In this document: positions 10,290-22,071 of the stretch, piece by piece | Layout of the letters: the number at the start of each line of letters is the position of its first letter | Position numbering within the stretch: position 1 is the stretch's first letter | Assembly: GCA_029378245.1 (NCBI GenBank) | Contig: JARKIF010000013.1 | Coordinates: forward strand, 1,612,001 to 1,676,000 | DNA: 64,000 nt | Source of the DNA: Roridomyces roridus | Taxonomy: Eukaryota > Basidiomycota > Agaricomycetes > Agaricales > Mycenaceae | Direction of reading: 5' to 3' | The notes under the pieces: generated by a model | Seen by the model: only the letters and a program-made list of their open reading frames with translations | The model's database searches: none | Told to the model about the DNA's origin: nothing | Program-made: the position numbers and the translations under genes

Positions 10290-10770
10290 AACACCCTCCT
10301 CATCGCCGATCCTCCCTGCCACACCAGACTCCACTGCACCTTGCCTCCCAGCACAATCGCCTTGACATTGCGTCACTCAAGGCTGCAGAAAAGAATGGAT
10401 GGACTCCGCTGCACATTGCCTCCCGGGATGGCCACCTTGACATTGCAAAGCTGCTTGTTGGTCATGGGGCGTCACTTGAGGCTTCAGAGAAGAATGGATG
10501 GACTCCGCTGCACATTGCCTCCCGGTATGGCCACCTTGACATTGCAAAGCTGTTTGTTGGACATGGGGCATCAGTCAATGTTGCAGAGAAGGATGGCTGG
10601 ACTCCACTGCACTTTGCCTCCCGGTATGGCCACTTTGACATTGTAAAGCTGCTTGTTGGACATGGGGCATCAATCAAAGCTGCAGAGGAGGATGGCTGAA
10701 CTCTGCTGCAGCCTCCGAGTATGGCCCCCTTGACATTGCAATGCTGCTGGCACTAGAGGCAAGCTAGTCT
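10290..10770 (+). pseudogene. Ankyrin-repeat array, decayed 3' end of the NACHT gene
   Basis: Tandem 99 bp units encode ankyrin repeats of the form NGWTPLHIASR.GHLDIAKLL followed by VGHGAS. Three good repeats follow one shortened repeat that lacks 24 nt (in frame) after LDIA. The frame ends at a TGA at 10697-10699, where TGG is expected in the next unit. Beyond it a further unit is recognisable but shifted and shortened up to about 10770. Orientation matches the NACHT fragment at 3.2-4.6 kb, so the array probably belonged to the same gene before the retroelement arrived. The start of homology near 10290-10330 coincides with the edge of the retroelement. Confidence 0.75.
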
Positions 10771-13700
10771 GTTAGTTACCACTGTAACATATGCCAGCAC
10801 TTGTCGATGCTTCCCCCTATGGTCTACAATTTTTCTGATAAGTTTCCATGATCTCTGCATATGTGCTCTTTCTTTTATTTACTTATCCTTGAAACACAAC
10901 CAGGATAAGTTGTGGAATGATGGTTGATTTGAAGGAAATAGCTATGCAATGTACTTGTATTTACGTGTGAAGTAGATAGGATCAATCTATCTTACTCTTG
11001 ACTTCCATATCGCCTTTGTGCTTGGTCCATTGACCCGAGCTCGGAGGCACCTTGGATACAAGATAAGTGGTTCTTCAGCAATTGTTATTAACCAGCGGTT
11101 GTTTTCCAGCGATCCTACGCTTCGAGTAGACGTTCTGCTTGGAGTACAGCAAGGAGTGACTCAGGACGTTCCGGAGATTTCACTCATTGCTGGTGTAGTT
11201 CACACCATTCGGATGGCGTCTCGGCTACCTTTGCTCGCCAGTGCTTCCCTCGGAGTCTCCTCAATCGCTTATATTTGTGGGCTATAGCTTGTATCGTAAA
11301 CACATCCTACAACCACACCCTGTCAAGTGGTAGCCTACCTTATTATGTAAGCACTCCACGTGCGCGCTGTGAGGAGACTTCAATCACGCTCCCCTGAGAC
11401 ATTTTTGCGTTGAAAGGTGTGTCAGAACACTGGGTTGGGTCAGCCAGAGAGTATTGGACCAGAGTTGTGTGAAATTTCATGAACCTTGGCTCGTATGAGC
11501 AAGTGCGCAAATCACATGACATTCACATCAATCCGGGCCTTTTCCTTTGTACCCACTGCTATGGACCGGCAAAAAATCAAGGAAATTCACAAGAGCCCCA
11601 ATGGATGCCCTCTGAATGCTTCGAGTGGCTTTGGCTAGTGAAATACATGTCTGAACACTGAGAAATGGTACTATGCTTACATAATTATGAGAACTTCATT
11701 TGTTAAGTTCTCATTCTTTTAGAATTTCAGTGGGCCAAATTTTAGGCGAGGTTTTAGTAAAAGGGACTTTTGATTATGGCAGCTGTGCACTTTCCTTTTT
11801 GCGGCCACAATCACTGATTTTGTCAGCTGCCATCTGCACATTTTTCTTTTCATTCTGGAGCCTCCAATTTTGCACCAATTGACTTGAGATTTTGCAACTA
11901 CATTCCTGGTTCTCTAACTTGAGTTTTGTTTTGCAAGATTGAGGTCTCATTTCCAATATTGTATATGCTATTGTTGATTTACTCACATTTTGGGATTGGC
12001 AAAGCAAAGACAAAGGTTGCGCGGACGCGCAGTACTATCATGCACCACTGCCAGTAGTCACATTATAATGTGCACACTGCACCCTACCCAGAATCAGCCA
12101 GGTATATCTCATCACCCCCCGGCATCCCGGCAATCCAGTAGGTGTTGTTAACCCCCATTTCCAGTGGTATTTCTTTGTATATATCAAATATTGATGGGAA
12201 ATGAACAAAAAAAATACAAAAAAAAGCTGGCTGTTGGTTGGAATCAAAATCCCAAAGTTGGCAGGCATCGAAATCCGAAATTGATGATCACGATCAAAAT
12301 CCGGTGCACTGATATTGATGGATCATTATACAGCCGGACTCATCACACCCATATCAATTATTGATCAAGGCAGATTCAAATAGTGCCACATCACATCGGC
12401 TATCAAATAATGATGTACATCAAAATTATAGCTCTTGCTCTGGGCCACATAAGCACTCTATATACTTGTGCCTGAAAATGCTTGCTTAACCTTTGCAATG
12501 CAAAGTACTGTGGAAAAAGCCAGCATCATGCAATGCCATCTCAATATGCCTGCTTGAACTGTGGAGAGTGAATACTGATCCCCATCAACATCTTCACATT
12601 ATGCCGGGTGGCAATCAAGGAATGGTGAAATAGAGCTCTGAGCCTGTTCCATAGACCCTGCCCATAACGCTTATCCAAAGGTCTCTTAGTCTAACTGTTA
12701 TGTCTACTGGTTCTTCCAAGTCTCCTTTTCCTTTTGCCCCGAGTTCAATCCATGGTGTATGTTTTTCTTTCTTTTTGCCTTTCCTTCGGTCTGTATCTCC
12801 AATTCCCATCCAGCAATCATTTAGTATGCATGTAAATGACCCCCCAAGTCTCAATGTGAGTAGAAGCTTGTGAGCTGCTTCAACTTTGAGTTTTGATGTC
12901 AGCCTTGATTGACAGGAGCCACTACGCTTTCTTCCCAAAAAGGGAATTTTCGCGTTTTTAAAGGAATCCAAGCCGAAATCTCTCCATTTTGGGCAGCATC
13001 CTGGCTATGAACTCTTCTTTGAACCATTCTACATCTTTTGACTGCCATTGGAGGGCAGCAGAGCATGAACAGGACACTGTATGGGTTGAACAGAGAGCAC
13101 TTTTCTCAGTTCATGATAACATTTGTTGGCCTGGTTCAATCCTTGAGATATTTCTCCTGAGTGTTTTCACAAATCATTCAATGAGCTTGGTTGCTTAATA
13201 CCAAGGACACAGACCATTGAAGAACAATGCAGGTTGCATCAACCCAGGCAGTGATTTTCTGGTCTGTGTTGATAGAGGGAGTATTCCTTGTGATCTTAGG
13301 GATTCTGAGATGCCTAGATACTATCAAAACTCGAATTGAAAGTCAGTTTCATACAGGCATATGGGTCCAATGAGATTCTATCATAACTTGGTCAAAATCC
13401 ACTCTGCACCAATTCTCCTTCTGTCCAGTTCATGTGCTCAATCCTATGGTCTAAGGGGGATTCACTGTGTCCATATCACCAGTTTAACTCAAGAGATCAG
13501 ACAGTAAGAGGGTGTAACTTGAGATTCAACCAACATCATTTTGCCCTGATGCCCAAAGTTCCTTCTCTGGGGGGTTGTGTAGCCCCAATCAAAGGCTGAA
13601 AATGAGGTGGAACATGATATTAGTAGCCAATGTATCCATCCAAAATGAAAACTCCACAAGTTGCCTCTAGTTGGGTGGTGGGATGTCTTGGTTGTAAGGT

Positions 13701-14690
13701 GAAATTATGGACATTTGCTCGGACACCACTTGAACATAACCCTCTCAGTTCCTGACCAAATGTGATGAAATAACACATTTTTGGAATGCTCTGAATGTCA
13801 TTTACTCATTTGTGGTCTTCAATCTACTCTACTACTACTCCATGGCGCTCAATTAGTGAATTGATCAAGAAATGTATGTGCATGAAACTCATGTTTCTGA
13901 GGAGATTATTGAGTGATCTCTGGCTCTGAAGGCTCCATTTACACTCCCAAAGGTCTCCTGAGCCAGTAGCATCACCAGGGAAAATCCAGAGAATGTACAA
14001 TGTAGGCAACAGTCTTTTTCAGACACTATCACACATTGGCCTGGTTTGTTGGATAGCCTTAAGTATACAGTGACTTGAAATGTAAAGAGGGGCATCCCAT
14101 CGACGCCAGGATACCTGGGATCACAGGTTCCATGCATGCTATCAATGCCTCCAGCCAGATCAACATTTCATTGATTCATCTACAGGTTACATTCTGAGCA
14201 TGTCTCTGTGCCCAGATTGATTTCAGATCTTCTAGACCACTACCCGCAGCTATTTGGGGTATTAATACAATATTGGGCCGCCAAAATACATGTCATATCA
14301 ACACATCACCTACAGAAGGCCTATTTCTGCAATTACAGGCTCAAAGTAGTGTTACTGAAAGCTTAGGAGACTCCCAAGATATACCAATGAGCTGAAGATA
14401 CAAGCATTGAACGGACAGATGAACCAAAACAACAACCAAAAAAAGGAATCAAGGATCATGTATGCGCATTCAAGTTGCGCAGGCGACAGCCCCAGACCCA
14501 AATTTAAATTGAACGAGCGGTGCCTCCGCTAGCACAGAGCGAGAATAAACATGTGCCCACCAGATGATGACAGCGTCCGCCAAGAGCATTTGCTCCCAAA
14601 AAATTCGAAGCTCAACACTGACGAAAATGGTCAGAGTTTCAGTGGCGTGCACGGAAGGTCAAAAAGTTGATTGCCTCGGCAAGTGCTGTA
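10771..14690. other. 3.9 kb without a recognisable gene
   Basis: This stretch is more AT-rich than the flanking gene blocks. Short frames exist on both strands but none has a domain I recognise, none chains with another through plausible introns, and homopolymer runs are frequent. It may be old transposon debris around the broken NACHT locus, but I can name no element. Confidence 0.45.
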
Positions 14691-14693
14691 TTC

Positions 14694-14779
14694 ACCCGAC
14701 CCGAATCGAACGGGATCCCTGCTACACAACCAACTGAAAGCAGAACTTTGGACAGGTGCGGACCATCCGCCACGGGCTT
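14694..14779 (-). repeat. tRNA-like element
   Basis: On the minus strand it runs from GCCCGTGG with the box GATGGTCCGCACC to a T-arm-like CCCGTTCGATTCGGG. The ends pair partly (CCCG/CGGG). The middle is unlike other copies. Confidence 0.6.
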
Positions 14780-15304
14780 CCTACCCAACAACAGGAATTC
14801 AGTGATACCCAGGACCGCCGAGGCAGCACGAAAGCAAACAGCGCACAACCAGGGTCGTGAGAGCCAAGAGTCGTCGTGCTCAAAATTCAAGGGTCTGAAT
14901 AAAAGACTAGTGAGAGAAAAATGATAATCGCAATGTAAACTCGTCAAAACTCCGGAACACGAATTGAACAGGTGTTGTCCTTCGACACTGCATGAAAAAC
15001 CACACAGATGTGAACGAATGACCACCGCGGATGTGGGATAATTTCGGTACACTGCCTAGTCCCGGGCGCCCACAGGCACGGAGGCTGTGTGTGGAATTGA
15101 GAAAGTCTTGGATGGGATGGGAAAATCGAGTCTTGGAATGAGCGCCAAGATCGTGTTGCAACATGAAACTTGAAGCTTGAGGACGCGTGCAAATAGCAAA
15201 AGCAGAGGCGGATGATAAAGCACCGTGAGCCCGAATCGAACGGGATGTCGCGGAAGTCCGAAGCCGAAGAGCGTACATTCCTGTGCATACAACATACGGA
15301 GGAC

Positions 15305-16041
15305 CTAGAGCACCTCGTTGCGAGACACCAGAATATCCCTCCCGTTTGCGCGCACGGACCGTCGACCAATGTCTCGACTCAACGGTTTGCGCATGTCTGC
15401 TTCCAGTCAGCACTCATCAAACAAGGAGTAAAGGACACGTACCGAAGGCATCCTCCTCATCCTTGCCCCGATTCCCTCCCATATGGTCATAATACTCCCT
15501 CACGCGCCGGAAGACACTGTAACCCAGTTCCTCATACATCCCAATCGCCACGTCATTCGTACAGCGCACGTAGAGGTCGACAAAGAATCCGCGGTAGGTG
15601 GGCGAGTCGGATACCCGCTCCAGCATCGCGATGAGGGTAGAAGCGATGTGAAGGCGGCGGTATTCGGGCGCGACGGTGAGGATGGTGATGTGTCCATGCC
15701 AGTCTTGCGCGCTGCCTTCGGCTTTGCCAAAGACTGTGACCTGTGAGCTGTGTGAGATGACCGAGGGAGGGAACGCACTGTATCCCATGGTGCGACCGCT
15801 GGGTGCAATCTGGCTGTAGCAGAGGTCCGGCCAGCGGACGAGGTAGTTGAGATAGTAGGACGGGGAGTACTGTGCGGTGTTGGATAGCGTCGGGAGAAAC
15901 GGTGGGGCTCACTGTTTGCGTGAAGAGATCGAGATTCCTGGAGCGCGCTGGTCAGCGAGGATAGAGGCTGGGAGTGTGTGGTAGCTACACGTTGTTGAAG
16001 TGGAACATGTCCGACGCGACAAAGGGCCGTATGATGCTCAT
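15305..16041 (-). CDS. naa20: NatB N-terminal acetyltransferase catalytic subunit
   Basis: This is the Naa20/Nat3 subunit of NatB, which acetylates nascent proteins starting with Met-Asp, Met-Glu, Met-Asn or Met-Gln at the ribosome, with Naa25 as partner. The start is ATG at 16041 (MSIIRPF, then DMFHFNNVNLDLFTQT), joined through a GT-AG intron to YSPSYYLNYLVRWPDL. The next exon begins at an acceptor just before TCTTTGGC, giving MGYIFGKAEG. Then come DWHGHITILTVAPEYRRL (the acetyl-CoA-binding region), GFFVDLYVRCTNDVAIGMY and LGYSVFRRVREYY, and a last exon gives DAFDMRKPLSRD and ends at TAG 15307-15305. All features match the family, which is normally about 170-200 residues. It shares a short intergenic region with the kinase on the other strand. 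Confidence 0.92.
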
Positions 16042-16184
16042 GGTGGTCGAGTGCTGGGTGAGTTTGATGCGATCAACGCTTTTGCTTCCGGCGGCCATGC
16101 CCAGTTCACTCGAAAAATGTCTGAGACTCTCCTCACTCTTTTTGCTTTCTTCACCCACTTGCTTTTTCTACTGCTTTTTCTGCG
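16042..16184. promoter_or_regulatory. Divergent intergenic region, naa20 / kinase
   Basis: Only 143 bp separate the start codons of naa20 (minus) and the kinase (plus), so the two 5' regions must share this segment. It contains a CT-rich stretch on the plus side (about 16130-16180) typical of fungal promoters just before the kinase ATG. No clear TATA box was identified. Overlap of transcription start regions is inferred from the spacing. Confidence 0.5.
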
Positions 16185-17667
16185 ATGCATTCTGCTTCTT
16201 ATAATCTTCCTGATCTAACGGGCGAATTCGTCGACGGCCGTTCCATCGAGCTCCTCTGCCTCCTGGGCTCGGGCGCCTACGGCAAAGTGTACAAGGCCTA
16301 CGACCACCACGAGGGGCAGCTATACGCGGTCAAGTGCATGCCCAAATACGAGCCCGGCTCCCGCGGTGCACGGATGCAAGAGAGCGAGCTGCTCGTCCAT
16401 CGCATGCTCTCCGGACACCCCCGCGTCATCTCGCTCATCCGGGAATTTTCCACCGACAGCCTCGTATTTGCAGTCCTCGAGCTCGCTACTGGCGGGGACC
16501 TCTTCACCGCACTCGTTGAGCGCCAGTGCTACCGCGGCAAGCCCGAGCTGATCAAAGCTGCCCTTGGCGAGCTGCTCGACGCCGTCGAGTACATCCATCG
16601 GAACCAGGTCTTCCATCGCGACTTGAAACCAGAAAATATCCTCTGCAGTCCTGTGGGTACGGATATCCAGCTAGCTGATTTCGGTTTGGCAACCCAAGTC
16701 GCCATCTCTCATCAGTTCGGGTGCGGCAGTCGTTTCTACATGAGTCCGGGTGCGTGTTTTCTCCTTGTTTCCCATCTTTGATGCTCATAATTTTCCAGAA
16801 TCCATCGACGCAGGGTTCGCCACTGGATGCTACTCGGCACGGTCGTCCGATCTATGGGCCCTCAGCGTCATCTTCACCAACATGATCTGCGGGCTGCACC
16901 CGTGGAATTCAGCAGCGCCCGCCGACCCCGGATACGCAGCATTCCAAAACAACCCGGAATACCTGTACAAAGCCCTCCGCATCTCCCGACCCGCGTTCCT
17001 CCTGCTGAAGCGGTGTTTCCACTTGAACCCGCTGAAGCGTCCCACGCTCGACGAGTTCCGCGAGGCTGTCAACGCCATGGAATGTTTCTCACAAGAGGAT
17101 GAAGAGAGTCTCGCCCCCGCCCCCGCGCCTCCGTCCCGGATATTCAAACCCCTGCCCTGCCTGCCGGTCCAGGACTTTCCCAGGGCTGTTTCACCTAATT
17201 TCGAGTGGGCTCACTCAACCACTAATGATATAGACTGCGACAAAACGCCCCGCCCCGCAGTCGTACCGCAGTTCCCTACCGACCTCATGGCGCTCCGCCT
17301 CCAATTCTCCTCCGCTTCGTTCCTCGATTTCTCTTCGCCCACCCCATCTCACCCGCCGTCCTCATCCTCCTCTCAGTTGCCGCCCAGTTGCTTGGAAGGC
17401 TCGGGATCCTCGCCGCCGACTTCAGACGACTCGGATTCCCTTCCATCCGTGGGGTCTGAGGAGGAAGAGGATGAATTATCGTGTCCTGTGATCGTCGTCA
17501 GCACGCCGCCGCCTTCCGATGGAGTTGAATTTGAATCTGGATCGGAGGCGATGCCCTTAGTGGTGCCGCTTCCTGTGCGTCCCCGACGCGCGTACATCCC
17601 CGGGAGGCCGAAACATGCGCTTGGTGCGGGTGGGTCAAGGGTAGTGGGGTGTGGTGGGTCCAAGTAG
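16185..17667 (+). CDS. Ser/Thr protein kinase, Ran1/Ksp1-like
   Basis: A 477-residue protein from two exons (16185-16749 and 16799-17667; 49 nt intron GTGCGT...CCAG). The kinase domain is complete: glycine loop GSGAYGKVY at 28-36, ATP-anchoring Lys50 (YAVK), catalytic HRDLKPEN at 144-151, and DFG at 165-167. The activation segment ends in RFYMSPESI, spliced across the intron. The style of the catalytic loop and the short lobes resemble fungal Ran1/Pat1 and Ksp1 kinases that act in nutrient and meiosis signalling; that assignment is by resemblance only. After about residue 300 the protein is a disordered Ser/Pro-rich and acidic tail. Divergently placed to naa20. Confidence 0.9.
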
Positions 17668-19311
17668 ACAGATGAGTGTGTTTAATTTTGTCGTGTTTAA
17701 ATGGGACTTTCTATATGGGACGGTCTTATTGGCCACCTAAGGGGTTTCGAGCCGTTGGGCAAGGATTCAGACAATTCACCAAAGAATCGACGGCCCATGG
17801 TGGTAGACTGGCCTCGTACGAGTAGAACGAGCCCAGGGTCGGCCGGTTCTGTCCACTTTTGGTGACATGGGAAAGATTTTGCGGCGACGGGTCTAAAAAT
17901 GGCCTAACCGGCTAACCTGGCCAGGCGTGGGAGCCGCCCCGATGGACGCTCCCTGAAGCAACATTTGAGTAAGGATTCGTTGTATGGATGCTCAATACAC
18001 TTGGGGAAGATGAATGGATACATGGGTGAGGCCGATATGAGACAAATTCAAGCATGAATGGGTAGGTAGAGTACGTAGACGGGAGGAGAAGCGGAGCATG
18101 CTGACACGCCGTACTGGGGAGTCAAGACCTCGGAAAGCCACCGGATATGCTCCTAGGACATGAAATCATGTAGTGAGGCATTGGGGGACATGCTGTGATG
18201 CGTAGAGAATGGAATCTGGGAGGCGGCGAAAAGCTGGTGTGAACACGTCACGTTGCTGGCTCCCGTTCAACGTCGACGAGAGGTAAACAAGCAAGATAAG
18301 CTCTCATATCCAGGGTGGGAGTGTTAGGAACGCACCTGGATTGCTACAATTCCCGCCGAGTCCCCTACTCTCTGAAAGAAAACTCGATATGTGGGTGTGG
18401 TGAAAAATGGATGTTTGCGACGAATGGTGGCAGCGAGGAGTCAGGAATATGGCCAAGATCTTGTCAAGGGCACTCAGGGAAGGGTTGATATTTGCTTTAA
18501 GGCGGTGCGAGGTCCCGGGAGCACAGCACCAGCATCGCGCGGGATACAGGCGTGTCGAGTAGCTGCGTCTTGATGCGCTTGGTCGCCAACAAAAGGGTGC
18601 GCAGCGGAGAGGATGGGGAGGAAAGGCGTCTGAGGAAGGGCTGAGGAGTAGCGAGAGATCTTGCGAGCAGAACGAGTACACGAGCTCGTCAAACGGCGGG
18701 GTGGTCGTGGAGTGAGAGGCGATTGACTGCCAGCGATGCTAAGGAATCACGTGTTTCAGACATCCGCCCCGGTTGTTGACAGGCACAGCATCACGTCAAT
18801 TCCGTCAATCAACCCCAATTTCGGTTCAAGACGAGCCATTGACATCCCTTGCAATATGCGACCACAGCCAGGTAGAAATATTCGACCGACAAGCTTGTAT
18901 GGAGCAAGTGGCCAGGTAGCCTGTGCGGCCAGGTGGGGGGTCCCATATAGTTGTAGTTGGGTTAACTTGGTAGATGTAATCATGGAATGTATAATATAAG
19001 TAGTGCCTCGAACCAAGGATTCAAATTAGGGTTCGAGTTTGCAAAGGTCTCAGGTACCTATCGACGTAGCTCGTTCGATTCGAGGCAGGTTAGCGTTTAC
19101 AGACTGTCGCCAATACTTCTTTTCTTCTCCCTGGCTGATTCACTTTTTTTAATTGTTCTCAAGTACTGCGAAGAGGATTCCATTCCGAAATTGGGGAACC
19201 CAATCGAGCCTGGAAGACAGGTGGTTTGTGAAATTTGACCCATAGCTTCGAGGCAACTGTGGTGGGACTCAGACTCAGTTGAATTCAATCAGGAGAGAGA
19301 GAATAGAGAGA
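17668..19311. other. Intergenic stretch, nothing assigned
   Basis: No supported gene. Overlapping open frames on the minus strand at 18300-18690 have no recognisable domain; one frame looks mildly protein-like (KRIKTQLLDTPVSRAML) but lacks a start and splice partners. Confidence 0.4.
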
Positions 19312-19393
19312 GACCCACGGCGGTGGTCCGCACTAGCACGCGGTTATTGTTCTCACTGCTCAGCTAGTAGTCCGTTCGATTTGGACGTGGGTC
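19312..19393 (+). repeat. tRNA-like element
   Basis: 82 bp bounded by GACCCAC and GTGGGTC, which form a perfect 7 bp end helix. It has the GGTGGTCCGC box after the left end and a B-box-like GTTCGATT in a T-arm before the right end. The middle contains a private 6 bp helix ACTAGC/GCTAGT. It lies outside the duplicated block, unlike the next two. Confidence 0.75.
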
Positions 19394-19811
19394 ATTCTTG
19401 CCAAGGTACAGGTACAGAATAATCTTTTTGATTATGCTACGTACTTGGTTGACGCATGGCTCAAGTTGTTGAATTTTCAGAAATACGAAAGCTCTACGGT
19501 TTCTCGACAGCATATGTAGGCCTTGCCGTGCCTAATAAGTTTACTTCTCGACCCGCGTAGTCTTCTGCGGCGCCTGTAAAAATCATCATAGCGTTGGATT
19601 GGGTACATATGGACTTTCAAGGATCTTTGGACAGTTGAAATCCAGAGCAATGATATGGCAATTGAATATTGAGGAGCCTAGCAGACAAGGTGGCGCCGTT
19701 GGTTGAGTTGAACCGTCCTTCGAGGCAATGCCCGGCAGTGGTATCCGGGACAAGACTGCATTGTATCAGTTGAACTTGTTTACATAACCAAAACAAGAGG
19801 AGAGACAGAAA

Positions 19812-19901
19812 GATCCACGGCGGTGGTCCGCGCGTGCACACAGTTATTTAGAACTCTTGAGTCTGTTCCAGCGTGTTGTCCGTTCGATTCGGACGTGGGT
19901 C
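19812..19901 (+). repeat. tRNA-like element (left copy of duplicated pair)
   Basis: 90 bp, ends GATCCAC and GTGGGTC pair with one T-G wobble. T-arm GTCCG-TTCGATT-CGGAC is perfect. The inverted duplicate lies at 42034-42125; the two agree almost fully in ends and boxes but differ across a short central block. Confidence 0.75.
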
Positions 19902-20413
19902 TTATGGTCACGTTCAGCTTCATATATTTTTTTGGACCCAATGGACACGAAGTAACGCAAGATTTTGCCCCAGCCAGAAGGATTTGGTGATCATGGCTCA
20001 AGGGGTCCGAGTCAAGGAAGGTGGGAGGCTGGGAGCAGGAGACATTCTTGCGATAGCTGGCCAGGAAGGGATAACAGTACGCAGCAGCAAGGCCCTGTGT
20101 ACTATGTATTACTTACTACGCACTGCCAGTATACGCCCTCGTTCGATTCGAATGGTGTCTCAATCCACGGCCAATGTGACCGTTTTTTTCAGCCACTTAC
20201 AGAGTGGATACTGGCAGAGTCTAGAATCGGCCGGGAGTCGATTTTCCAGACATGGTGTGGCGCTAGCGGATTTCCGAGGCAGGGAGGAACCCAGTTGAGT
20301 CTTGAGCTTGAGATGGGTTTGATCAAGGCCAGAGATTGGCAGAGAGAGGTTGCCCGTGTTCCACCGCGCGCACTCGTTGCTTGCTTCTTGGTCAACGAAG
20401 ACAGGAGAGGGAG

Positions 20414-20499
20414 AGCCCACGGCGGTGGTCCGCGCTTGCATGCAGTTATCGTGTGGTTCTGTGTTCCAGCTTCTTGTCCGTTCGATTCGGAAGTGGGCA
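20414..20499 (+). repeat. tRNA-like element (left copy of duplicated pair)
   Basis: Ends GCCCAC and GTGGGC pair over 6 bp, a paired change relative to the GACCCAC/GTGGGTC form. It carries the GGTGGTCCGC box and GTTCGATTC. The inverted duplicate lies at 41441-41528. Confidence 0.75.
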
Positions 20500-20628
20500 T
20501 ACATCGTGCGTGGACTCTTTTCTATTTTTGAAGCCCACTTGAGGGAGGACTCAGTCCTACAAAATTCTATGACAACTCTCTGCAAGCATCTATGATTTCG
20601 GTTGAATCGAGGGAATACTTTCTGCGAT

Positions 20629-21694
20629 TTACTTCTCCGCGCGCAACTTCTGCGCCTCTTCTACAAAGTTCATTAACAGCTCGACATCCCCTCCAGGAAC
20701 TGGGTGTTCCTGGGACTCTGCCACCCTAGCAAAGATCTCCGAAATCCCCTCGTATGTTCGGGAGCCTGCGCTCTCCCCCACGAAAGCACCCACCTCCTCC
20801 ATTTCGCGGACGAAGCGATAGGCTTTTTGAGGCATGGGGGGCATCAATCGGATAATTTCTGGACGACTCGTCGGATTGGATGCAAAGAAGAGGAGACAGA
20901 CATACGATCGACAAAGGTCGGTTGGGAGAAATTGAGGGCGTGGAGCAGACCTTCGGCGGTGGATGGTGATGACGCGTTTGCGGCTGGAAACGCGTGAGTT
21001 GGGTCATGCATTTGTGTAGGTTCGTACCGAGTATCATGGTTGTAAATAGTCCAATCGTGCCCTTGACGATGCCCTGTAATACCAAAAGTCGGAGATAATC
21101 GAGAGCAAATGTAAAACATACCGCATGCGCCATCTTTACAGCACTAGCATCACCAATCTTTGCGTCTTTTCCCTTTAAGGGAACCACATTCAACCCATAC
21201 TTGATCGACATGGCGGTGAAATCATCCAAAACCGCTGCATCTTTCGGATCCGCGCAAACGTAAATCGCAGGATTGAACGTGTCCGTGGGCGGTGTGCCGA
21301 TGATAGCTCCGTCCAAAAATGTTATCCGCGTTCCCTCGAATAAGGCTGCGAGTTGCTTCGCCGACTCGGGGTTCACTGCGTTGCAATCGACGAAAATCAG
21401 TGAACGATCACTTGCTGTCGATTTGTATGCGTCTACGACCGATTGTGCTGTGGCAAAGGCGTCGGATGGTGGGACGACGCTGTAGATGCAGGTCGCGCGT
21501 GCCACGATGTCGGCGTAGGTGGCGTGCACCATGTTAGTTGCTGCAGCGCGTTCCCGAGTTGCCTGAGATCGTCCTTCGAGATTGGTGAGTATGGACCCGG
21601 CGCCAAAGTACGAGAGTCGGGCGGCCAGAGCGGCGCCCATGCCTCCAGGAGCGATAAGCGCGAGGGTTGGTGCTGTGGAAGTGGAAGGAGTCAT
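20629..21694 (-). CDS. 6-phosphogluconate-dehydrogenase-like oxidoreductase, left copy
   Basis: A 308-residue NAD(P)-dependent oxidoreductase of the 6PGDH/beta-hydroxyacid dehydrogenase superfamily, with the C-terminal domain type found in fungal 6PGDH C-terminal-like proteins. Exons: 21694-21122, 21073-21028, 20983-20906, 20858-20629; introns of 48, 44 and 47 nt, all GT-AG, and the sum (927 nt) is in frame. The N-terminal Rossmann motif is LALIAPGGMGAALAARL. GAIIGTPPTD and the conserved KM-AHA segment (the region of the catalytic lysine in the superfamily) end exon 1. The C-terminus gives QIIRLMPPMPQKAYRFV and a helical tail ending in QKLRAEK. Substrate unknown. Its inverted duplicate at 40237-41302 has the same exon structure. 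Confidence 0.88.
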
Positions 21695-21765
21695 GGTCGG
21701 CTTTACTCGGTCTGAAATTTGATGTGTTTACACATTACGTGCATGTCGGCGGCGGATGTTGAAAT

Positions 21766-21835
21766 TTCTGGAACCAAACCTCACGATCTGGCAAACTTTC
21801 TCCCTCGACTCCGGTCGATTTTGGCAACCAATGAT
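21766..21835 (-). pseudogene. Relic of a beta-lactamase-like 3' end
   Basis: About 70 bp just upstream of the dehydrogenase match the last codons of the beta-lactamase-like genes (the region encoding GETVRERAEVWFSK), with indels. The same relic precedes the right-arm dehydrogenase near 40100-40165. It suggests a further family member once lay here. Confidence 0.5.
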
Positions 21836-21983
21836 ACAAATGCAGCATTACCATCTAGCACGGAATCAGAGTTGGGTGAATAACGACTGGCAGCATCCGA
21901 ATCAGTCTTCCGAGCTGCAAAAGTTCAGCTGAAAACAGCATGGCCATGGGTTTCACGGAAAAGAATGCAGGAAAGATGTCGCA

Positions 21984-22071
21984 TCACCCGACCCCGACTC
22001 GAACGGTCTCCTGCTGGACAAATTTAACCCTGTGTCATTACTTGCAGGCGCGGACCATCCGCAACGGGCTT
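21984..22071 (-). repeat. tRNA-like element, diverged
   Basis: Minus-strand copy with GCCCGTTGCGG, GATGGTCCGC, a variable middle, and GTTCGAGTC in the B-box position. The ends pair poorly. Confidence 0.5.

Larger units (their letters stand above)
5271..10330 (-). mobile_element. Truncated Ty3/Gypsy-like retroelement
   Basis: A minus-strand element with a gag-like frame (9933-8305) overlapping a protease-RT frame (8390-5271). The order gag, protease, RT fits Ty3/Gypsy elements. RNase H and integrase are absent: the RT-linked sequence stops shortly after the thumb/connection region at about 5500, and what follows has no retroelement motif. I found no direct terminal repeats around the element, so its LTRs are lost or too diverged. 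It separates the NACHT fragments at 3.2-5.0 kb from the ankyrin array at 10.3 kb. The right-hand limit is set by the start of ankyrin homology and is approximate. Confidence 0.8.
19750..21900. repeat. Left copy of inverted duplicated block
   Basis: Reverse-complement counterpart of about 39960-42160. The third tRNA-like element of the left side (19312-19393) lies outside it. Coding exons are more similar than the spacers, as expected for duplicates retained under selection. Confidence 0.8.

Noticed and set aside
12038..12971. Transposase-like frames
   Set aside because: Tested by eye on both strands for known fungal transposase motifs; none was convincing.
18304..18692. Possible minus-strand gene
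   Set aside because: Overlapping frames without a domain, a secure start or splice partners.
19312..20499. Genuine tRNA genes
   Set aside because: The T-arm is convincing but there is no standard A-box/D-arm, no conserved anticodon arm, and the centre varies freely between copies.
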